Source: an uncultured Prevotella sp. (lineage in GTDB: Bacteria; Bacteroidota; Bacteroidia; Bacteroidales; Bacteroidaceae). From it: 64,000 nt of DNA. This document shows positions 52,161 through 59,419 of this stretch, piece after piece. The DNA lies in NCBI GenBank assembly GCA_905233985.1, contig CAJOFA010000003.1:124001-188000 (forward strand), written 5' to 3'. How positions within the stretch are numbered: position 1 is the first letter of the stretch; each line of letters starts with the position of its first letter. Position numbers and translations under genes: made by a program. The notes under the pieces are model-generated. The model saw nothing but the letters and a program-made list of their open reading frames with translations. It searched no databases and was not told the origin of the DNA.

Positions 52161-53888
52161 ATGAATTTCAAATGGAATTACGAACCTCCTACACCCGAAC
52201 GACAGCAAGCGGCTAAAGAACTGGCCGACAAGATCGGTATGAGCCCGATACTTGCCGACCTGCTGATTCAGCGCGGCATCAAGACGGAGAGCGCAGCCAA
52301 GCGATTCTTCCGACCTATGCTCAGTGAGCTCATCGACCCCTTCCTGATGAATGACATGGACGTGGCGGTTGACCGACTCAATGACGCTATGGGACGCAAA
52401 GAGCGTATCATGGTATATGGCGACTACGACGTCGACGGATGTACGGCGGTAGCTTTGGTTTACAAGTTCCTACAGCAGTTCTATTCCAACATCGAGTACT
52501 ACATTCCCGACCGCTACGACGAGGGCTACGGAGTGAGCAAGAAAGGAATAGACCTTGCGAAGGCTAACGACGTGAAACTCATCATTGTGCTCGACTGCGG
52601 CATCAAGGCAGTCGAGGAGATTGCCTATGCCCGGAGCATAGGCGTGGACTTCATTATCTGCGACCACCATGTGCCCGACGAGGTGCTGCCGCCGGCAGTG
52701 GCTATCCTCAACCCCAAGCGCGAGGACTCCACCTACCCGTTCAAGCACCTGTGCGGCTGCGGCGTGGGCTTTAAGTTCATGCAGGCATTCGCCAAGAACA
52801 ACGGCATACCGTTCTCGCGACTCATCCCCCTACTCGACTTCTGCGCTGTATCCATCGCCGCCGACATCGTGCCCGTGACAGGCGAGAACCGCATTCTGGC
52901 CTTCCACGGACTCAAGCAGCTGAACCTGAATCCGTCAATGGGTCTGAAAGCCATCATCGAGATTTGCGGACTGACTGGTCGCGAGCTGACCATGAGTGAC
53001 ATCGTGTTCAAGATAGGTCCTCGCATCAATGCCAGCGGCCGTATGCAGAATGGCAAGGAAGCCGTTGACCTGTTGGTGGAGCGCGACTTTACCCGTGCAC
53101 TGGCTATGGCGAACCATGTCAACGAGTACAACGAGCAGCGCAAGGACATCGACAAGCAGATGACGGAGGAGGCCAACGAGATTGTGGCCCGACTGGAGAG
53201 CCAGCAGCACATGCAGAGCATCGTGCTCTACGACGAGAACTGGAAGAAAGGCGTGGTGGGCATCGTCGCCTCACGCCTGACGGAAATGTACTTCCGTCCG
53301 ACGGTGGTGCTGACCATCATTGACGGACTGGCCACAGGTTCTGCTCGTAGCGTGGCCGGTTTCGACGTTTACGACGCCATCAAGTCATGCCGTGACCTGC
53401 TGCTCAACTTCGGCGGTCACACCTATGCCGTAGGCTTGTCACTACGTCAGGAGAACATCCCCGAGTTCCGCAGACGCTTCCAGGAATATGTCAGCCACCA
53501 CATCCTGCCCGAACAGACACAGGCTCTGCTTGACATCGAGGAGGACGTGGACTTCCGCGACATCACAAAGAAACTGCTCAACGACCTGAAGAAGTTTGCA
53601 CCTCATGGTCCGGAGAATCCCAAGCCGCTCTTCATGACAAGCAACGTCTATGACTACGGCACCTCGAAGGTGGTGGGGCGCAACCAGGAGCATATCAAGC
53701 TCGAACTGGTGGACTCGAAGTCGAGCAATGTCATGAACGGCATCGCCTTCGGACAGAGTGACGCTGCACGCTACATCAAGTCAAAGCGGTCGTTTGACAT
53801 CGTTTACACCATTGAGGAGAATGCCTATAAGCGTGGTGAGGTGCAGTTGCAGATAGAAGACATCAGTCCTTCGGAAACTGACAATTGA
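52161..53888 (+). CDS. recJ: single-stranded-DNA-specific exonuclease RecJ
   Basis: RecJ degrades single-stranded DNA 5' to 3' in recombination and mismatch repair. The 575-residue product has DHH-family motifs: VYGDYDVDGCTAVAL, VLDCGIKAVEEI, FIICDHHVPDEVLP (the DHH triad) and the DHHA1-type GGHTYAVGLSL. IGPRINASGRMQNG lies between them, and an OB-fold region fills the C-terminus. It is intact. It precedes recQ by 41 bp, and the RecJ-RecQ pair commonly acts together at stalled forks. Confidence 0.94.
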   Translation: MNFKWNYEPPTPERQQAAKELADKIGMSPILADLLIQRGIKTESAAKRFFRPMLSELIDPFLMNDMDVAVDRLNDAMGRKERIMVYGDYDVDGCTAVALVYKFLQQFYSNIEYYIPDRYDEGYGVSKKGIDLAKANDVKLIIVLDCGIKAVEEIAYARSIGVDFIICDHHVPDEVLPPAVAILNPKREDSTYPFKHLCGCGVGFKFMQAFAKNNGIPFSRLIPLLDFCAVSIAADIVPVTGENRILAFHGLKQLNLNPSMGLKAIIEICGLTGRELTMSDIVFKIGPRINASGRMQNGKEAVDLLVERDFTRALAMANHVNEYNEQRKDIDKQMTEEANEIVARLESQQHMQSIVLYDENWKKGVVGIVASRLTEMYFRPTVVLTIIDGLATGSARSVAGFDVYDAIKSCRDLLLNFGGHTYAVGLSLRQENIPEFRRRFQEYVSHHILPEQTQALLDIEEDVDFRDITKKLLNDLKKFAPHGPENPKPLFMTSNVYDYGTSKVVGRNQEHIKLELVDSKSSNVMNGIAFGQSDAARYIKSKRSFDIVYTIEENAYKRGEVQLQIEDISPSETDN

Positions 53889-53929
53889 GAATTAGAAATT
53901 GAGAATGATGATTACTTCTAAAGAGAGTA

Positions 53930-55888
53930 ATGCTACGGAATCAAACTTCTAAATTAATTCTCAAGCAATACTGGGGCTACGATGACTTTCGCGGCATACA
54001 GCGTGAGATTATCGAGTCCATCAGTAGCGGACATGACACGTTAGGTCTCATGCCCACCGGTGGCGGCAAGAGCATTACCTTCCAGGTGCCGGCACTGGCG
54101 ATGGAGGGTGTTTGTATCGTCATCACGCCGCTCATCGCCCTGATGAAGGACCAGGTGCAGCAGCTACGGCGACGTGGCATCATTGCCGACGCCATCTATT
54201 CCGGGCGTAGCCACAACGACATCATCCGCATACTCGAGAACTGCATCCTCGGCAACACGAAGCTGCTCTATGTGTCACCCGAACGCATCAGCACGTCGAT
54301 ATTTCAGGATAAGCTACGCCACATGAACGTGAGCTTCATCACCGTTGACGAAGCACATTGCATCTCACAATGGGGCTACGACTTCCGCCCTGCCTACCTC
54401 AACATTTCCGAGCTTCGCCGACTCAAACCCGACGCACCTGTACTCGCATTGACTGCCACCGCCACACCACAGGTGATGGAGGACATCTGTGAGAAGCTAA
54501 AGACTCTCCCCCAGCCCCTCCCTGTGAAGGAGGGGGAAAATGACTCTCATGGAGGCTTTCGAATCTTTAAAATGTCCTTTGAGCGTAAGAACCTCACCTA
54601 TGTGGTGCGCAAGACAGAGGACAAGCAGGCTGAGCTGCTGCATATCCTCAGCCACGTGAAGGGCTCGGCCATTGTCTATGTGCGCAACCGACAGCGGACC
54701 AAGGAGATTTCGGAGCTTCTCAACCTCAATCTCAATACTCCACTTTCCACCATCACCCCTCCACCCTCCACCTACTACCACGCCGGACTTGACCACGCCA
54801 TGCGTGACGAGCATCAGCGGCAGTGGCAGAAGGACGAGCGGCGTATCGTCGTTGCTACCAACGCCTTCGGCATGGGCATTGACAAGCCCGATGTGCGAAT
54901 CGTCATCCACTTCGACTGCCCCGACTCCGTGGAGGCATACTTTCAGGAGGCAGGACGTGCCGGGCGCGACGGGCAGCAGGCTTATGCCGTACTGCTTTAT
55001 AACAACAGCGACGCCACGAAACTACGCCGACGGGGCAACGACAACTTCCCCCCGCGCGCGTATATTAAAGATGTATATGAGCATCTCGCTTATTACCTTC
55101 AGGTGGCTACCGGCTCCGGCGAAGGAAGGCTGTTTGAGTTCTGCCTTGACGAATTCTGCCACCGCTTCCATTACTTTCCCGTTGCGGCCGATGCCGCATT
55201 GAGGATACTGGAACAGGCCGGCTACATCGAATATATAGAGGAACAGGACAATGCCGCACGTGTACTCTTCCTTCTGGATCGTGACACACTCTATCGGCTC
55301 AAGGGCAACACACCCGACGAGGAAAGCGTCATCACCTCCTTGCTGCGTCTCTATGGCGGACTATTCACCGACTACTGCTTCATTGACGAGAGTCTTGTAG
55401 CAAGTCAGGCAGGGCTGACGCCCCCCATCACCTATCAGGTGCTCAAGCAACTCGCACACAAGCGCATCATTGATTTCATTCCACGTAAGCGCACACCTTA
55501 CATCCGCTACATACGTCGCCGCGAGGCCGAGGAATTCATCCAGATACCAAGCACCGTTTACGAGGATCGGCTTGCCGTCTTCAAACAGCGCATCGCGGCC
55601 ATGCTCGACTATGCCACCAATGACCACGTCTGTCGCTCACGTCAGTTGCTGCATTATTTCGGTGAGACTGATACACACGACTGCGGAGGCTGTGACGTGT
55701 GCAAGGAACACCGCCACAACCCCTCGGCAGCCGATGCCATCCGCCAGCTATTAGCCGACGGCAAGCAGCATCACATCACAGAAGTGGGGAAACTGCCCTT
55801 CGACAGTAACGACATCGACGATGCACTCCGCCAACTCGTCAACGAAGCACACGTCGAGGTAAAAGACTGTTTTATTTACTCAAAGTAA
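53930..55888 (+). CDS. recQ: ATP-dependent DNA helicase RecQ with two repeat-derived inserts
   Basis: This 3'-5' DNA helicase has 652 residues. The helicase core shows YWGYDDFRGIQREIIESI, Walker A LMPTGGGKSITFQV, DEAH in VDEAHCISQWGYDFRPAYL and motif VI QEAGRAGRDG. A zinc-binding Cys cluster in HDCGGCDVCKEH lies in the C-terminal part (RQC-like). Two segments do not fit the family: about residues 191-207 (LPQPLPVKEGENDSHGG), encoded by a dispersed hairpin, and about 270-281 (Thr/Pro/Ser-rich), encoded by heptamers. Both lie between conserved motifs, and the frame is maintained. The 3' end overlaps the convergent MaoC gene by 13 bp. Confidence 0.92.
   Translation: MLRNQTSKLILKQYWGYDDFRGIQREIIESISSGHDTLGLMPTGGGKSITFQVPALAMEGVCIVITPLIALMKDQVQQLRRRGIIADAIYSGRSHNDIIRILENCILGNTKLLYVSPERISTSIFQDKLRHMNVSFITVDEAHCISQWGYDFRPAYLNISELRRLKPDAPVLALTATATPQVMEDICEKLKTLPQPLPVKEGENDSHGGFRIFKMSFERKNLTYVVRKTEDKQAELLHILSHVKGSAIVYVRNRQRTKEISELLNLNLNTPLSTITPPPSTYYHAGLDHAMRDEHQRQWQKDERRIVVATNAFGMGIDKPDVRIVIHFDCPDSVEAYFQEAGRAGRDGQQAYAVLLYNNSDATKLRRRGNDNFPPRAYIKDVYEHLAYYLQVATGSGEGRLFEFCLDEFCHRFHYFPVAADAALRILEQAGYIEYIEEQDNAARVLFLLDRDTLYRLKGNTPDEESVITSLLRLYGGLFTDYCFIDESLVASQAGLTPPITYQVLKQLAHKRIIDFIPRKRTPYIRYIRRREAEEFIQIPSTVYEDRLAVFKQRIAAMLDYATNDHVCRSRQLLHYFGETDTHDCGGCDVCKEHRHNPSAADAIRQLLADGKQHHITEVGKLPFDSNDIDDALRQLVNEAHVEVKDCFIYSK
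54502..54551 (-). repeat. dispersed hairpin repeat inserted in frame in recQ
   Basis: Read on the minus strand it has CCCCTCC-7 nt-GGAGGGG (54515-54535), then CTGGGGGAGAGTCT. This is the same design as the intergenic copy at 50682-50713. Confidence 0.75.
54737..54771. repeat. heptanucleotide array in recQ
   Basis: Five 7-nt steps: actccac, tttccac, catcacc, cctccac, cctccac. They encode a Thr/Pro/Ser-rich insert between a conserved helicase helix and the YYHAGLDH motif. Confidence 0.65.
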
Positions 55889-56334
55889 TACAGGAACGCC
55901 ACGATGCCCTCAAGTGCGGGCTTGCGCTGTCCCTCTATTTCAATGCGAATCTTGATTTCCGCCTTACAGATGCCACGCAGGTTCTGAATGTTGTGCAGCG
56001 ATGCCACCAGACGTACACGTGAGCCGGTGATGACAGGCTGGCCGAAACGCATCTGCTCAATGCCGTAGTTCACCAGCATCTTGATGTTGTGAACCTCAAT
56101 AATCTGGTTCCACAGATAAGGCAGCAGACTCACCGTCAGGTAGCCGTGAGCAATAGTACTCTTGTAAGGGCTCTCCTCCTTGGCTCGCTCCACGTCCACA
56201 TGAATCCACTGGTGGTCGAGTGTGGCATCGGCAAAGAGATTGATACGTTCCTGGTTGACCTCCAACCAGTCAGAAACACCCAGTTCCTGTCCCAGATGGG
56301 AAGCAAATTCGTCGTAGCTGTTGATGACTAACAT
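55876..56334 (-). CDS. MaoC-family hot-dog dehydratase/hydratase
   Basis: This 152-residue hot-dog fold protein carries the hydratase-2 pattern ADATLDHQWIHVDVERAKEE (with D...QxxHxD catalytic residues), then SPYKSTIAHGYLTVSLLPYL and the central MLVNYGIEQMRFGQPV. This suggests an (R)-specific enoyl-CoA hydratase-like activity in acyl-CoA metabolism, but substrate and direction are unknown. It is 63 bp after ilvC on the same strand, separated by a hairpin that may be a weak terminator. Its 3' end overlaps recQ by 13 bp. Confidence 0.85.
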   Translation of the reverse strand: MLVINSYDEFASHLGQELGVSDWLEVNQERINLFADATLDHQWIHVDVERAKEESPYKSTIAHGYLTVSLLPYLWNQIIEVHNIKMLVNYGIEQMRFGQPVITGSRVRLVASLHNIQNLRGICKAEIKIRIEIEGQRKPALEGIVAFLYYFE

Positions 56335-56351
56335 AATGATAACAATTAAAA

Positions 56352-56381
56352 ATGAGTAATGAGCGGCTGCTCATTACTCAT
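56352..56381 (-). terminator. possible terminator hairpin between ilvC and the MaoC gene
   Basis: A perfect 13-bp stem (atgagtaatgagc / gctcattactcat) with a 4-nt loop. On the minus strand five T follow after the stem. The short U-run makes termination only partial or uncertain. Confidence 0.5.
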
Positions 56382-56397
56382 AATTCATTTCTTACAA

Positions 56398-57447
56398 TTA
56401 ATCTTCCTGATTCTCGGGACGCAGCTTGCGTACGGTCTCACCGGCACGCCACATTTCCTGATTACGCATAGCCTCCAGCTCCTTCTCCAAGCCGGCACGG
56501 TAGTCGGGCTTTGAGTTGGCGTCGATGGTAATCTGTGCCTCGTTACCCGTCTGCACCGAGTAGTAGAGCCACTCCATCACGGGCTTGATAGCATCGTGGA
56601 AACGGGGAGCCCAGTCCAATGCGCCACGCTGAGCGGTGGTCGAGCAGTTGGCATACATCCAGTCCATACCCTTGGCACCAAAGAGCGGGCCAAGGCTCTG
56701 GGTCAGCTCCTCAACGGTCTCGTTGAAAGCCTCAGAAGGAGTATGACCATGCTCACGCAGCACCTCATACTGTGCCAGCAGCAGACCCTGGATAGCACCC
56801 ATCAGCGAGCCGCGCTCACCGGTGAGGTCACTCGTTGCCTCACGCTGGAAGGTTGTCTCGAACAGATAACCGGCACCGATACCGATACCGAAGGCCAGCG
56901 TCTTGTCCTTAGCCTTGCCCGTAGCATCCTGATAAATGGCGTAAGAGCAGTTCAGGCCACGACCCTCGCAGAACATCGTGCGGAGGCTGGTGCCGCTACC
57001 CTTAGGAGCTACCATGATGACATCGACGTCAGCGGGAGGAACAACACCCGTGCGGTCACTCCAGTTGATTGCGAAGCCGTGACTGTAGTACAGCGTCTTG
57101 CCGGGCTTCAGATATTTCTTGATGGTGGGCCACTGCTGAATCTGACCAGCGTCAGAGAGCAACATGCAGAGAATGGTACCCTTCTCGGCTGCCTCCTCGA
57201 TGCTGAAGAGCGTCTTGCCCGGCACCCATCCGTCGGCAACAGCCTTCTCGTAGGTCTTGCCCTGACGCTGTCCAACGATGACGTTAAATCCATTGTCGCG
57301 CAGGTTACAAGCCTGTCCAGGGCCCTGCACACCATAACCGATGACGGCAATGACCTCATCCTTTAATACTTCACGTGCTTTCTCCAAAGAGAACTCCTTG
57401 CTGGTGACCACAGTTTCAATCACGCCACCAAAATTCATTTGTGCCAT
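56398..57447 (-). CDS. ilvC: ketol-acid reductoisomerase
   Basis: IlvC carries out the second step of branched-chain amino acid synthesis, converting acetolactate or acetohydroxybutyrate with NAD(P)H and Mg2+. The 349-residue product is of class I length. It has the dinucleotide-binding motif VIAVIGYGVQGPGQACNLRD with VIVGQRQGKTYEKA following, the DVIMVAPKGSGTSLRTMFCE region and a C-terminal knotted domain with LMGAIQGLLLAQYEVLREHG. No other ilv/leu genes are adjacent. It has a promoter and a 150-nt leader able to form several hairpins. Confidence 0.95.
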   Translation of the reverse strand: MAQMNFGGVIETVVTSKEFSLEKAREVLKDEVIAVIGYGVQGPGQACNLRDNGFNVIVGQRQGKTYEKAVADGWVPGKTLFSIEEAAEKGTILCMLLSDAGQIQQWPTIKKYLKPGKTLYYSHGFAINWSDRTGVVPPADVDVIMVAPKGSGTSLRTMFCEGRGLNCSYAIYQDATGKAKDKTLAFGIGIGAGYLFETTFQREATSDLTGERGSLMGAIQGLLLAQYEVLREHGHTPSEAFNETVEELTQSLGPLFGAKGMDWMYANCSTTAQRGALDWAPRFHDAIKPVMEWLYYSVQTGNEAQITIDANSKPDYRAGLEKELEAMRNQEMWRAGETVRKLRPENQED

Positions 57448-57479
57448 AATGCAATTGTTGTTTTAAATGTTTAACTTAT

Positions 57480-57590
57480 CCATTGGAGCCTTACCCGCCC
57501 TACACGAGAGCAGGACGCTTGGTGCTTACCACCGTCTTTTTTCAGGCCTCCCTCCCACCCTTCACGAGGGTACGACTATGGGTTAACTAA
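57480..57590 (-). promoter_or_regulatory. structured leader of ilvC with two similar hairpins
   Basis: On the minus strand the leader holds ACCCT-CGTGA-AGGGT and CCTGCTCT-CGTGT-AGGGCGGG, two stems whose loops begin CGTG, each followed by a G-rich tail and GGC. A small GGTG/CACC stem lies between them. There is no clear U-run or leader peptide. It may be a cis-regulatory RNA or two copies of a hairpin repeat. Confidence 0.4.
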
Positions 57591-57601
57591 AAATACGGGT
57601 G

Positions 57602-57609
57602 CAAAGATA
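57602..57609 (-). promoter_or_regulatory. -7 promoter element of ilvC
   Basis: TATCTTTG on the minus strand, with TTCG 19 nt upstream (one mismatch to TTTG). The leader from here to the ATG is about 150 nt. Confidence 0.6.
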
Positions 57610-57666
57610 GTGCAAAATTTCGATTTAGCGAAGAGAAAGCGAATTTATTTGCTTTCTTGAGCGTGA

Positions 57667-58227
57667 TTATCTCATGGCGAAGTAGTTGGCGTTCATGTCG
57701 GCAACAGCCTCCTGCACCTGCATCAGTCCAGCCTCGTCGGGGCTGACGGTCAGCGTCTGTCCGTTCTGCAGGTAAGCCTCAATGGTGCCGTCCTCGTTGA
57801 AACGGAAGATATCGATAACCTTGCCGTCCTGCTTCATTGACCATGAATCGTTCTGTGCATCGTGAGTGAACAGCGTCACCTCACCAGTGGGAGCCTTCAC
57901 CTCATAACCGTCCTTCAGCACCTTCACGGCATAGTAGCGTCCGTCGCGGCCCTGCATTTCAAAGGTGTCGCCGACACTGGCTGACATCGGATTGTTGCCA
58001 CTCCAGAACTCGATGGTGTTCAGCACCAGCGCGTCAACCACGCAGCATACGGGGGCGCAGATAGGCTGGAGAATCAGACCAACGATACCGTTGACATACT
58101 TGTTGCTTGTCATGTTGCACTGCCACTTTTCATACTTGTTGAAGAGGCTGAACGAACCGATGCAGGAAGTGCAAAGCAGCGTACCCGCGAGTAGCACGAC
58201 GGCTACCATAATCTTGTTTCTTTTCAT
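57667..58227 (-). CDS. DUF3332 family lipoprotein
   Basis: This 186-residue lipoprotein has signal peptide KRNKIMVAVVLLAGTLLCTS with Cys22 as lipidation site (TSC). FSLFNKYEKWQCNMTSNKYV and GLILQPICAPVCCVVDALVL are characteristic of DUF3332. A beta-rich C-terminal part follows. The function is unknown; related proteins appear beside envelope genes. The start at 58227 is chosen because it gives the signal peptide and because the -7 element lies at 58284-58291, upstream. Confidence 0.82.
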   Translation of the reverse strand: MKRNKIMVAVVLLAGTLLCTSCIGSFSLFNKYEKWQCNMTSNKYVNGIVGLILQPICAPVCCVVDALVLNTIEFWSGNNPMSASVGDTFEMQGRDGRYYAVKVLKDGYEVKAPTGEVTLFTHDAQNDSWSMKQDGKVIDIFRFNEDGTIEAYLQNGQTLTVSPDEAGLMQVQEAVADMNANYFAMR

Positions 58228-58283
58228 GTTGTTTTTGTTAATGATTAAATATACGTGTTGATAATGAATTGCGAAATCTTTGG

Positions 58284-58291
58284 CAAAAGTA
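58284..58291 (-). promoter_or_regulatory. -7 element of the DUF3332 gene
   Basis: TACTTTTG on the minus strand, 56 bp before the ATG. The remaining part of the 58228-58613 gap holds two 22-nt repeat arrays and no visible gene. Confidence 0.55.
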
Positions 58292-58422
58292 ATCATTTTC
58301 GGTGAAATACGATTATATTTCCCCCATTTTTTTGCCCGCCACGCAAAAAATGATGCATCAGGGTATCGTGGACAAAGATGGTAGTTCGCCCAAACTATAT
58401 GTTTAAATGTTGGTTGCTGTCA

Positions 58423-58510
58423 GAGAGTGCCTATGAGACAGGGAGAAAGTGCCATACAAACAGGGAGTTTCTATAGGACAAACTAGGAGAAAGTCTAGGA
58501 CAAACTGGTG
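58423..58510. repeat. 22-nt tandem repeat array A
   Basis: Four consecutive 22-nt units (58423-58444, 58445-58466, 58467-58488, 58489-58510). Pairs share GAAAGT, ACAAAC and GGGA/AGGA, for example AGGACAAACT in units 3 and 4. Confidence 0.75.
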
Positions 58511-58513
58511 AAC

Positions 58514-58600
58514 GGGCGGGCGCTCCAAATAAAAAGGGCGCCCGCTCCAATATCTTGGGGCGGACGCTCCAATTGTTTGGGGCGAGCGGCCAAATCCTTG
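58514..58600. repeat. 22-nt tandem repeat array B
   Basis: Four units of 22, 22, 22 and 21 nt (58514-58535, 58536-58557, 58558-58579, 58580-58600) follow GGGCGnnCGCTCCAAnnnTTTG. The period equals that of array A, from which it is separated by 3 bp, but the core sequence is different. The array ends 13 bp before the stop of the HU-like gene. Confidence 0.8.
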
Positions 58601-58613
58601 TTCCTAACGAGAA

Positions 58614-59240
58614 CTATTCATTGACCTTGACATAATGATAGGTCGTTCCCTCCTTAAACCGCTGAAGACGAGGATGTTCTCCCTTACAGAGATTATCAAG
58701 AAAGTCTTTGGCCTTATCGTATTTGAAGCCAGCTTTATAACTGAAACGTTTTGCTGTGGTATAACCTCTGCTCAAACAGCTTTGCAGGGCTGACTCAATA
58801 TCCTCGGGATTGGTCAACGGATGGCGCTCAACGACCTCTTTTGTCTTGAGGAAACCATAGATGATTTTCTTCTCCAGCTCCTGCTCGAAGCGCTTGGAGG
58901 GGATGAACTCGATGCCGCCAAAGCGGACATTCTTGTGCTGCACCTTGTCGGGGTCGGTATAGTCACCGTCGATTTTCAGCTTCGGTGCGAACGAGCCGAT
59001 GGGTGTCTCTACACGCGAACCGTCACTCATCATGTTGGCTGCTACGTCAAGGAAGCACTCGAAAAAGTGCGTCATGTCGCCCTCGTGCTTGGCACGGTAT
59101 TTCACGCAATAGTTGTCAACGGCCTGCGTCGTATATTTGAAGCCAATGGATGGCCGTGCGTAGAGCAACGGCTTACCGTCCTCACCCTTCGTCGGGCGCG
59201 GCAACAGCTCAAACTTCATTCCGTACTTCTTGCGTGGCAT
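58614..59240 (-). CDS. HU-like (HU-HIG) DNA-binding domain protein
   Basis: This 208-residue basic protein resembles the Bacteroidetes histone-like HU-HIG family: MPRKKYGMKFELLPRP at the start, then FFECFLDVAANMMSDGSRVE and ETPIGSFAPKLKIDGDYTDP, corresponding to the HU helix pair and beta arm with the usual 'G-sF' pattern. The C-terminal 85 residues are an extra Lys-rich region. It probably binds DNA; the role is unknown. The start at 59240 is used because the -7 box lies at 59262-59269. Confidence 0.72.
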   Translation of the reverse strand: MPRKKYGMKFELLPRPTKGEDGKPLLYARPSIGFKYTTQAVDNYCVKYRAKHEGDMTHFFECFLDVAANMMSDGSRVETPIGSFAPKLKIDGDYTDPDKVQHKNVRFGGIEFIPSKRFEQELEKKIIYGFLKTKEVVERHPLTNPEDIESALQSCLSRGYTTAKRFSYKAGFKYDKAKDFLDNLCKGEHPRLQRFKEGTTYHYVKVNE

Positions 59241-59261
59241 AAGCGTTACTTTTATTTTCTG

Positions 59262-59269
59262 CAAAGGTA
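59262..59269 (-). promoter_or_regulatory. -7 element of the HU-like gene
   Basis: TACCTTTG on the minus strand, 21 bp before the ATG at 59240. Confidence 0.6.
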
Positions 59270-59309
59270 CAAAAAAGATGAACACGAACCAAATTTTTTA
59301 ACATAAAAG

Positions 59310-59340
59310 TTGGTCAGGTCAGTTTATTTTCGTACCTTTG
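59310..59340 (+). promoter_or_regulatory. promoter of the GH51 gene
   Basis: TTG (59310-59312), a 20-nt spacer and TACCTTTG (59333-59340). The spacer contains GTCAGTTTATTTT, a 13-mer also found upstream of the arabinose operon, placed where a repressor would block the polymerase. Confidence 0.65.
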
Positions 59341-59419
59341 CAAACGATGCGTGTGCATGCTGCCCACGCTGCCACGGAGCAATCAATATTTCATAATAAC
59401 AATTAATAATATTCTGCGT

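Noticed and set aside
57448..57595. T-box riboswitch in front of ilvC
   Set aside because: The AGGGTGG word resembles the T-box antiterminator core, but the rest of the T-box sequence, specifier loop and terminator are not visible.
58423..58600. CRISPR array
   Set aside because: The units are 22 nt in total with no constant repeat plus unique spacer pattern, they diverge throughout, and no cas genes are near.
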